64,000 nucleotides of DNA from Cyanidiococcus yangmingshanensis (lineage: Eukaryota > Rhodophyta > Bangiophyceae > Cyanidiales > Cyanidiaceae): positions 62,001 to 126,000 of the forward strand of contig VWRR01000013.1 of the NCBI GenBank assembly GCA_013995675.1. The letters are read 5' to 3'. The notes below the pieces were generated by a model. It did not search any database. It had not been told where the DNA came from and saw only the letters and a list, made by a program, of their open reading frames with translations. How positions within the stretch are numbered: the stretch's first letter is position 1; every line of letters starts with the position of its first letter. Shown here piece by piece: positions 51,024 through 60,033 of this stretch. The position numbers and the translations under genes were made by a program.

Positions 51024-52763
51024 TCATCTGTCGGGTCCGATATCGATTCGCTCCAGTACCAAAGCGGTTGCACCACCGCCGCCGTTACAGATAGTGGCGG
51101 CTCCAAAGCGGGCCGTTCGACTTCGCAGAATATTGGTCAGCGTGACCACGATGCGAGCACCCGAGCACCCCAGTGGATGGCCGAGCGCGACAGCACCACC
51201 CCAAGCATTCACGTGTTCGCTGCTCATGATATCGGGGAATGTGGAGCCTGCGCCAACACCCGTTGGGCTCACAGCGCCCGCTCCAGAGGCACCAAGTGCA
51301 TGAAGATGGTCAGGGCCAGCGGGAGCATTGCTGGGGCTGCTCCCATGTGCTCCCACTGTTGAAGCAGCTCGAGCACGAAGCGAGTCGCCGGCGTTTGCGT
51401 CAGTCGCATGCGATGCCGCCAGCATTTTCAATACCATGATTGGAACACAGGCGAAGGCTTCGTTAATTTCCAAATAGTCGAGATCCGAGATGGACAGCCC
51501 AGCCCTTTTCAGCGCGAGCGGGAGCGCCAGCGCGGGTGTCGTGGCAAATCGCTCGGGGCTCTGTTCTGCATCTGCATGGGCTAGAATGCGAGCCAGCGGC
51601 ACCAGATTGTAGCGACGGACTGCCCGTCCTGAGGCGAGAACCAGTGCAGCAGCACCATCGCTTATCTTGGATGCATTCCCTGCAGTGATGGTGCCACCGA
51701 CCGATACCTCGGAGCCAGATTTCGCACCTGCTGTGCGTACTGGTGGAAAGAGCGGGGTGAGTGTCGGCATCCGATCAATCTGAACGAGTCTTTCAAGCTC
51801 TTCATCCGTTTTGAGCAGTGGAACGTGCTCGTGGCCGACAATGGCTCCATGACTATCGACACTTGCGCTCCCAGAAGCGGTCAAGATCGTGTCCTTGAAC
51901 CGCTCTGAGGGTGCTGCACCATGCGTCTCTGCAGGTAACTCGATCGGAACGATTTCTTTCGCAAAGAGCTGCTGTGCCGTTGCCTTGGCTGCGCGAGAAT
52001 AACTGTGTACTGCAAAGTTATCCTGCTCCTCACGCAAGATGCCCATGCTCGATGCTAGTCGATCAGCGTAAAAACCCATGGGTTGCCCAGCTTCCAATCC
52101 TGCCTCTCCAGTATTGGTCAAAGCTGAGGCCCCCGTACGGAAAGCGCTCTTCAATATATCCCTGTCAGTGTAGCTGTCGAGGAGCCCATCCAACAACAGC
52201 CCATCAAAGAGCGTACGGTGTCCAAGTTCACGCGAACGCCGACCACTCGACGGACGTCTACTTCGGTTCACAGCAATCTCATTCTCCATCAAGTAAAAGG
52301 GAGCGTTGCTCATGCTTTCCATACCACCTGCAACAACGACTTCTGCGTGACCGAGTCGAATCGCGTCGCAGGCTATGGTCACTGCTTTCATCCCGCTGGC
52401 GCAGACTTTGTTGACCGTGAGACAGCGCACCGAGTCAGGCAAGTCAGCGAGAAGTGCGGCTCTACGGGCCGGCGATTGACCGCAACCCGCTGACAGGACC
52501 TGTCCCAGGTAGCAGTCGGTGACCAGGTTGCGTTCCAGTCGTGCCGCTCGAACAACTGCGGCGTTGACTGCAATCGCACCGAGCTGTACCGCCGTTAGAT
52601 GGGCCAGTTTTCCCCCGAATGAACCAATTGGGGTCCTCGCAAACGAAAGGATGCAAACGTCATCATCTCTCAAGGCTTCACCGGGAGCACAAAACCAGCG
52701 CTTACCACGAAACGCGGGCTTGAAACACTCAAAGCCAAGTCGCAACGTCTGAGACCGCAACAT
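51024..52763 (-). CDS. Acetyl-CoA C-acetyltransferase (thiolase II)
   Basis: 579 residues from the ATG at 52763. Condenses two acetyl-CoA to acetoacetyl-CoA (entry to mevalonate-type or ketone metabolism) or runs in reverse. Seen: SFARTPIGSFGGKLAHLTA; nucleophile Cys121 in NKVCASGMKAV; VVAGGMESMSNAP; the loop NEAFACVP; His in NAWGGAVALGHPLGCSGAR; and the second Cys in ICNGGGGATALVLE. All catalytic residues are present. The CNGGGGA form suits acetoacetyl-CoA thiolases. Unusual: an insertion of about 60 Ala/Gly/Ser residues between NEAFACVP and NAWGGA, and another after ESMSNAPFYLMENEIAVN. Family proteins are about 390-430 long. The N-terminal 30 residues are basic with Phe/Arg, possibly a mitochondrial signal. 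No frame problem. Confidence 0.92.
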   Translation of the reverse strand: MLRSQTLRLGFECFKPAFRGKRWFCAPGEALRDDDVCILSFARTPIGSFGGKLAHLTAVQLGAIAVNAAVVRAARLERNLVTDCYLGQVLSAGCGQSPARRAALLADLPDSVRCLTVNKVCASGMKAVTIACDAIRLGHAEVVVAGGMESMSNAPFYLMENEIAVNRSRRPSSGRRSRELGHRTLFDGLLLDGLLDSYTDRDILKSAFRTGASALTNTGEAGLEAGQPMGFYADRLASSMGILREEQDNFAVHSYSRAAKATAQQLFAKEIVPIELPAETHGAAPSERFKDTILTASGSASVDSHGAIVGHEHVPLLKTDEELERLVQIDRMPTLTPLFPPVRTAGAKSGSEVSVGGTITAGNASKISDGAAALVLASGRAVRRYNLVPLARILAHADAEQSPERFATTPALALPLALKRAGLSISDLDYLEINEAFACVPIMVLKMLAASHATDANAGDSLRARAASTVGAHGSSPSNAPAGPDHLHALGASGAGAVSPTGVGAGSTFPDIMSSEHVNAWGGAVALGHPLGCSGARIVVTLTNILRSRTARFGAATICNGGGGATALVLERIDIGPDR

Positions 52764-55039
52764 CAAGACGCCTGATCAGCTGCTGGTCACCGAGGTCAGC
52801 TAAAGTCAGACACTCCGCTTATGAATCAGGCCCACATTGAACAAGCCAACCCACAAGTAACTCGCGTGATCACCCTATGGGACGAAAGCGCTACTGAACG
52901 GAGTCGACCTCAAGCAACTACAAGTCTAATACCTTGTGGTGCAGGAGATCGACGACGGCCCGTTGGTCAGTGTCTCGATGGAATCATGCCATTCCTTGAA
53001 TACCTTCTGTGGCGATGGAGAAATGAGGCTTCATTGGAGAAGGAAGTGTACGGATGGAAGAGGTACACTGCGTTAAAATGCCTGCTTTAAGAGTTTGAGG
53101 TTTATGCGGTCTCAACGAAGTTGACGTCTGGGCACGAACGTCGCAGAGGCATTCGAGACCCTGTTCAACTCGCTTGGGCCGGCAGCATACCCGGTTGGCG
53201 TGCGTGAGTAACAAGTGTGCAGACACGCTCAGAAACTGATTGTTCGAGAATTGCACTTCATTTCGGGGTGGCGTTCGTGGACTCGGTTCGCCGGAACACA
53301 AAAAAGGTTCTCGACAGGTCTTCAGCGAGGCTGGGCCCACCTGGGTTACTGCTGGTTTGCTTGACGACGTTCGCGAGTCCAATCTATGCCAGACAGCGTG
53401 TTGCGCTTGAGTGTTCTGCAGGACAATGGAAATGAGAAGATAGGCGAGGTATTAGAGCCGATACTCGTCGTGATTCATGGCGAGGTTTCGTCAAGTATCT
53501 TCGTAGCTCAAGCGGGTTCCGTCTATGAAAGTCGCTTCGAAGGCGACTCGTATCGCGCTCCGAGTGCCGGGTAAGGAATGTTTTGGGGCCCGTAATGCCC
53601 AGCGGGGCGCCGTAGAGCCTTCCAACGCGCCCAGCGTAGCAACCTACCCTAATGCATGGTATTCCATTGAGGCCAGAGACGGGCCCTGGTGTCGCCACTT
53701 ATCAGTCGACCCGAATAACGAAACCCACGAGATTCATGGAACAATTTGCGCGGGCCATGCAAGATATCCCCAGGAGATCGTACTCATCGCGAGTTCATTA
53801 GAGTCATCAGCTTCAGGGCTCTTCAAGGGGCGCACTTCAACAAAGTCGTATGGTCAGCCAATCATGACCGGCGTCTTTCTCACAAAGTTTGCTCTTCCTA
53901 CGGTTGAAGAGAGGGCGGCACCAATCACGGTCGTCGTCGTCGCAGAGGAGCGAACCACTCGGGATGGTTGGCTGTCATGCTATCGGGAGCAGTAAACAGA
54001 CGTCAGAGACGACGCCTTGTTTGTATGACGCGTATCCAGTGCTCGCCGTCCAGCCATCGATGAACATACTCATACAGGACGACGACCAAGGACACTAGTT
54101 ATCCCGATGGAACTCACCCGGAGAGATGCAGCCGCCACGATGAGGACGTACGGCCCAGCATCGACAAAACTGATGTAATTCTGCACTCGATACATCCAAC
54201 GAATATGAGGTGGCCAGCGCAGCATTGGATGCTGCCCATGGCCTGCGTTCTGTTCCGAACGAGGTACTCATAGACTCGAGCTTCTGGCCGCATCCGCTGC
54301 TTAGGGGCACGAATCACCTGACACCGATCCAGTGGCCTGTCTTGTCTCGAGGAGTGTTCACCACCCGGTTGAGGAAACCAACGTCCCTGTGTAGGCATAG
54401 CGTCGGAAACGATCGAGAGAGGCTCGGACAAGGGCGTGTATCAGGCTGAGTGGCTGCCAGCTTCTCACTTTTTCTCATGCGCGGCTGCCAGGGCCTCGCT
54501 TGCACCGCTGCAGCGGTTGGAAGGATTGGGACCTCTCGATGCAGCGCTGCGCCGTGGACCGCGTACCTCGTCTATCCACCCTTATTGGCGGCAACGTAGC
54601 GCATCGAGACGGGTGTGCTCCGCGGAACTGCCGATGATATTGCCTGTGCCTCTTCTATGGCGGGCTTTTTCGAGATGATTCCTCTCTAAAAACTTTTAAC
54701 CAAGACCATGGACCTCTTTGAGAACAAGAATCGTATTTCGTGCTCCATATTCCAGAGTGGACGCACCGGAAACGTCTGAGCATCTCTGGTGGGACCTGAC
54801 CCCCCAGAGACGAGCGTCTCAGTCCACAATGTCCATTCAAGTCCCTAACTGGACAGTTTTGGACAAGCAGGATCGGCACCCAAAATCGCGTTGGCGATTT
54901 GAATCCATCGCGCACGCGCGCGTCGCCTATCCGTGTCGACGCGCGAATGCGCACGCATCGCCCATGGCGTGCATGCGTGCGTGTCGCGGGCGGGTATGAT
55001 CCAAGTCTTTGCCAGGTTGCAGCGCACTTCCTTGACGTC
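52764..55039. other. Divergent intergenic region with broken, unidentified ORFs
   Basis: 2.3 kb. Around 53217-53995 three overlapping plus-strand frames read in turn as hydrophobic (LLLVCLTTFASPIYARQRVA, like a signal peptide), then EPILVVIHGEVSSSIFVAQAG, then a 156-residue ORF. They might be a small secreted-protein gene with frame changes, but no family is recognisable. Near 54950-54981 there is an inverted repeat. Confidence 0.3.
54950..54981. repeat. Inverted repeat upstream of the SANTA-domain gene
   Basis: Arms cgcacgcat (54950-54958) and atgcgtgcg (54973-54981) around a 14-base loop containing ccatgg, 60-90 bases before the preferred ATG at 55040. Shares the ATGCGTGC core with the palindrome at 8813. 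Confidence 0.5.
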
Positions 55040-56999
55040 ATGGAAGCGCTACCGATCTATGACTGGTTCCTGGAACCGGTCCTTCCTGAAGACGGGGATG
55101 CAACGGGATGTACACTGAACGAGTCTAGTACTAGTGCTGAACCGCCAGCTGCATACTTTACAGTATGGGGCGCACGGGAGGCGCTGGAGGAGGCGAGTGC
55201 CGGGGTTCCAGTTCGCTCGTTGGACCCAGAGATGCTCTGGCAGACTTCGGTTGTTGTTCAAGTCGAGACAGACGGTTGTGAAAATACGATCTTACGGACT
55301 GAATCCGGATCTTGCTATTGTCTGCGGGGTCGACTACGAGCTGCGCACATGGTGGCGGCTGGCTGGCCCGCAGCGACTGTTCGGGCGTTCCAGCGCGTGA
55401 ACAACGGAAAGGGAACTGCGTTTCCATCAGACTGGAGGCGGACTCTGGGTGAGGGATACAGCGTCTGGAAAAAGCGACGGGAAGAGGTTGATCTGCAACG
55501 AGCCCCGGCAGTGGCAAATACGCTGGCTGCAGCAGCAACGACGTCGCGCGGCCCCACACTCGTGGTCGATGAGTCCATTGACCCGCAGCTAGCGTCTACG
55601 AATCGTATGCGGCGACCGAATTCGACAAAAGATGGCTCCGAGCCACGGGCGAATCAGATTCCGCCGAACACGTCTCGCGAAGTTCGCCGTTTGTTGGAAC
55701 AGCTTGTGCGCGTTCGGTTTCATCATCCCGATATTATTCTCGGGGCGAGCAGCTCGTGGAACAGTGGCAACGCTTGGCAAGCTGCATCTTCGATCGTTGG
55801 GGCGGAGGTGGTCGCGTTACCGCCTCGGTCTCCCACGAGACGAAAGCGAGGGCGTCCACGCAAGCAACCGTTGGCAAGCGACCCCAGTACTGACGGCAGT
55901 GCCGGTTCAATGCTTGTATCGCAAGCAGCAGCTGACTCCGGTCCCGTGAGCAAATCCGCGGGGCGTCTCCGTGGCGCCATGACCAGAAAAACCGCGAAGC
56001 GTTCTCCAGGTACACCTGAGGCTGTGGTGAACGGTTCCGATAAAGACGCGAAGAGCCCGGCCTGTTCGACGACACAGTTGGATTCTCGTGCCAGCATTCG
56101 TGCTGAAGGAGATCGCCACCAAGCTGATCTAAGCTCGAGCAGAAGCCGGAGCTGACACCGCATCCATATCAGGTGTAACAGCAGTGCCACGACGTCGCGG
56201 TCGGCCTCGCAAGCACAGCCACCCATCAGCAGACACGAACCAGTCAGCACGCCGTTCGCGATCTGCACGATTGGCAAGCCGGAAAGGGCTCGACGAGCGT
56301 CCCTCACTAGCCTCCTCAACTGGCACCAGAAGTATTCCGCCTACAGAGATGCCAGAGGTGACCAATGCTCCTCTTGTCGTAGAAGCGGCAGAAGAACCCG
56401 TCATTTCTGCCAGCGAAAAGCCAAAGAATTCGAAGCGGGTCCATTTTGAAATTCGTGCAGAGGTCCCAGATTCACTCGATGTGGAGCAGCCACTGAAGCA
56501 TTCGGCTTCTGGAAATCGCGCCCCGTCGCGCACAGTCGAAAAGGCGCTCGCCACTTTGCGCCACCATGGCAGTGGCCGTGCAGACGTGCTTTCTAGGAAG
56601 CAGCGCGCAGCGCTGCGCGTAGTCTCAGAAGCAGCGACGAAGCTATATCCAGGAGATAGCATTTTCGTGAATGATGAAAATGCCCCGGTGCCGTTTGAGG
56701 CCGAGGAAACCGCTTCAAAAAACAACCCAGGCACGCTTCGATCTCGCCAAATGCGTGCCGAAACTTGGATCAGGAGAGGTAGTCGCGTTTCGCACGAGGC
56801 GTACCTATCGCACCTGCAACGGCGACGAACCGCAACGCGCCCAAATAAGGCCAAGCCTGCGCCTTCTCAGGAGCCACTCGTCGCGCCCGGTTCAACGCAA
56901 TCGAAGAGCCCCGCCACGCTTGACCAATGGATCCATCGAACTCAAGGAAGCGACGTCGCCGGAACCGTTATCCGCCTCGCCCGAGGGTTCAGACCTTGA
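55040..56999 (+). CDS. SANTA-domain, AT-hook protein (KNL2/M18BP1-like CENP-A loading factor), frame change
   Basis: Residues 1-135 from the ATG at 55040 match the SANTA domain: IYDWFLEPVL, AYFTVWGARE, LWQTSVVVQ, ILRTESGSCYCLRGRLR, and TAFPSDWRR (family: DWW, F-V-G-E, SS-I, L-T-DG-Y-LRG, GFP-W). SANTA defines KNL2/M18BP1, which directs CenH3 loading. Downstream are disordered basic regions with two AT-hooks, RRKRGRPRKQP (about 55845) and PRRRGRPRKHS (about 56187). They lie in different frames with a shift between 56133 and 56155, so I read one protein of about 650 residues. The last part may shift again: another frame ends GSDLDDDFASD at 57021, which looks more natural. Neither a Myb/SANT domain nor a clear CENPC-k motif was found; IRRGSRVSHEAYL is only weakly similar. 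Upstream ATG 54947 is possible. Confidence 0.72.
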
Positions 57000-57882
57000 T
57001 GATGACTTCGCCAGCGACTAGCGCTGTATACCCAATCATCCTCCAGAGCTCGGATTCCGAATCGCAGCTACCTGCTTGGTTCCATGTTTTTTTTCGTAGG
57101 CAGCCGTGTGTATTCTCTCTTGATCACATTGACTGCGTAATTTCTCGACTTTTGCAGGGAGCCAATACAAGGAAATGACCGCCAGACGCTGACTTGTAGA
57201 CGAGGGTCGGATGAGGTAAACCCAGAGTCAGCGCTGGCCGCCACGCCATCGCCAGTGTCCCTAGGCAACCCCTGTCGACGAGTGCAAGCACAAGTGAGTA
57301 CACGAGTAGGTGCCGAGCCTCTCGTCTCGGAGACGCGCCAAGTCGTTTCCTTCTACGGCTCTAAAGAATGATCGTGTTCGCTAGTAAACACGTCGCCATT
57401 TTCGTCCTACTGTTCTTGATCTTCGTACTCATCATGACCCGAAAAATAGCAAGATTCTTGAATTCGATTGGTCAGGCTGCGTGATTTTCTCAACTTGCCA
57501 ACAAATACCGTCCAAATACGTTCATCAAATTCCCAATCATTGTTGTCCATCGAGGAGCTGCTTATCGCCTCGCCATGGAGAGGACGTTGCATTCCGCCAC
57601 ACGTCTCTGCGGGGAATGGTGGCTGTTGAAATCACGTTTCGGGGTCTGGGCGTAGACGCTGAAACTCTTCACGAAGCTTCGATGTTTCCACTTCCTCCTC
57701 ACTGTTCGCCTTCGAGAGACGTTTCGCCACCCGACTGCATTGCCTGTAAACGAGTTCTCAGGCGGTCACGGCTTGTCATTCTGGATCCAATGGATGAGAC
57801 GTCACCGGTGCGAACACTCATCTGTGAGGATCGATGCGCTTGCAGAAAACGACCCCGCTCCTGTTCTATGCGGTTGCGTTCG
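57000..57882. other. Convergent region between the SANTA and GPN1 genes
   Basis: Mostly uninterpretable. The minus-strand stretch 57699-57882 probably codes the out-of-frame C-terminus of GPN1 (see that entry). Confidence 0.4.
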
Positions 57883-58921
57883 CTAGTCGCTCGACGATGT
57901 TTTCGCTTCGCGTACTTGCCGTATGTACTCGCTGTGTTCAAAGGCATCACTTGCAGACTCGAGTGCTTCAAACAAAGAGTCCATGCCTTCACCCGTATGG
58001 GCACTCACAAAGACGCACGGAACCTGGTGATAAAATTCGTTCAGCGCCAGCGCCAGGCTTCGGGAGAAACTCACCGAATAGTCGCCGCCTCCTGGGATAC
58101 GGGCGGCTTCGTCGTACTGTTCGAGTTCCGCATCGAAAGACTCGAAATCCCGCATCCATGATTCTAAACGAGCGGCATCATCGACGGGAACGCAGTCTTG
58201 CTTGTTCCATACGATAATGAGGGGAATCCGGGACCTATAGAGCATGGAACAAGCGTACAGCATGTTGCTCGTGAATGTGAGCACGTTTCGAACGCAACGA
58301 GGAATGTCCACCACGAACAACAACACGGTTGGGTACTCTGCAGCGGCAGCAAGCGTCTCCGTCACAATCATTCCCGAGGCAGACCAAGTAAACGCTTCGA
58401 TCTGCCCAGGTGTGTCGAAAAAGATATAGCGCGGTGGTGCACGCCTTGGATGCCCACTCTTATCTTCAGAGGAAGCAGCTTCAGTTCGAGTACACTCTTG
58501 CTCGATGTACTCTAGGACTCGCTCAAACTGGGCTGCGAAAAGGTTCAAAGCAGTCAGAATAGCGCCGTTTGGGCCGAGTCGATACTCCTCCATGATGCGG
58601 CTATACGAGACGGTGTCACGGATATCGAGGTCCGCCGTGAAGGCCAGCGTCCGCACAGCGGGATCAAGGTTCATGGCTCGGTAGGGCCAACGCTTTTCGC
58701 TGGCCTGAGACACGAGTCGAGAGACCAGCGAGGACTTGCCGCTACCAGCCATACCAACCACGAGGCAGTTTATCGGTTTGACTTGGGCCGTTGAACGCGC
58801 TTCTGGAACAATCGCTTGCCGACTCAGAGACGTCGCTGTTTGAAACCGAGCCCAGCGACTGCCCGAACGAGGCTCGTTCTCGGGTTTGTGACGAGTCTTC
58901 AGGTTCTCGGGACGCTTCCAT
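57883..58921 (-). CDS. GPN1: GPN-loop GTPase 1 (GPN1/XAB1/Npa3), frame changes at both ends
   Basis: Assembly and nuclear-import factor for RNA polymerase II (and III). Seen in order: P-loop GMAGSGKSSL, MNLDPAVRTL, DIRDTVSYSRIMEEYRLGPNGAILTALNLF with the signature Gly-Pro-Asn loop, FFDTPGQIEAFTWSASG, VWNKQDCV, and VSAHTGEGMDSLF. This is the GPN1 subfamily (NIDIRDTV, FTWSASG). The main frame has no ATG before VKPINCLVVGMAGSGK. A second frame starting at the ATG at 58921 gives an acidic leader (MEASREPEDSSQ) that joins near 58785. At the other end the frame stops after IRQVREAK at 57883, while another frame continues RRATSERNRIEQERGRFLQ down to 57699, resembling the GPN1 tail. So two one-base shifts are likely. 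Confidence 0.88.
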
Positions 58922-60033
58922 TTCTTTCAGACCCCAATAAACCTTTTGCGTGCAACGGAACTCAGATTAGAACCGAGCGGTGAAGCGATCAGGCCGAAAC
59001 ACTGCCCGCTGGTTGGGACGCCGCACCCGAGATAACCAAACCCACGTGCTCAAAAGTTTCGTCTGACTGTACGACTCCCGACCTAGAGTTTTGTGGCGTC
59101 GAGCGTGAGTGCCGCTCGATGCGTCGTGCCCCTTCCCAAAAGTAGCCTATCCCCGTGTGTCACGAGAAACTCGGTTCTACACCAGAGCCGCATACAACGC
59201 GCCCTGAATAGACAGGCCGCTACCAGTAGGTAGCCAAAACGAGGCGACGTTGAATGATTTCATTCAGAGACTCTATTGGTTTGGCCATACCGCCACAGTA
59301 CCAGCTACCTTGTACTCAGATAGAGTGATCTGTAGTTTCTATATACATATGAGCTCCGGAGTCGTACGTGCTCCATAACGCTTTCCGATCAGAGGCCTGC
59401 TGCTTCACGAGAAAACAACATCGAGAGCCAATTGGTGAGCAAGATGCTATCGCTGAATGGATACGTAAACCACAATCTGAGATCTCTGTGCATCCAATGC
59501 AGAACTCTACCGTTTTGCTCGCAAGCCCAAGCCACATTACGATGATCGTTTCCACGTCAACGTCCATTCCTATCTGGATGGAGACTCATCCGGCTCGACC
59601 ACGACTGGCGTCCACCCGTGGGTGCCAGCGATCTGGGGCGCCGTACTGCGAACAACCAGCGCAGTCATTTGAACGGCTCTCTGAGCGTTGTGTCGAGACG
59701 GCTTGCTTCGCGAAGGTCCCTTTTTGGCAAGCTCTCAAAAGTACCTGCACTGTGCACTCGGAGAGTTTAAAGGCGTTCACACGTCGTTTCCGTAAGCACT
59801 CTAGACGTTCAAGGTGCGTCTCCTTTTCGTCGGGGCGTACCGTGAACCGTTCGGCGTGGCTTGCGGCCAACAGCTGAACTGGGGCTCGCTCACAAGAACG
59901 AGGTATGAACAGTGTTCCGCAGCACACCAACAGTTGCTGAACACGTACGCTTTTCGTTACCGGCAGCCGTCGAATACGGAACTTTGAGAAGAACTTGTAG
60001 AGTGGTTACAAAAGAACACAGGAGGCGGTTTCT
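58922..60033. other. Divergent intergenic region
   Basis: Between GPN1 and the sorting nexin. No recognisable gene or repeat. Promoters of both are expected here. Confidence 0.45.

Noticed and set aside
53217-53995. p24/GOLD-domain secreted protein
   Set aside because: A signal-peptide-like segment and a VYESRFEGD string recall p24 proteins, but the coiled coil, C-terminal TM and cytoplasmic sorting signal are absent and three frames would be needed.
57481-58161. 226-residue plus-strand ORF
   Set aside because: It lies antisense to GPN1 and its predicted out-of-frame tail; composition looks like a complementary-strand reading.
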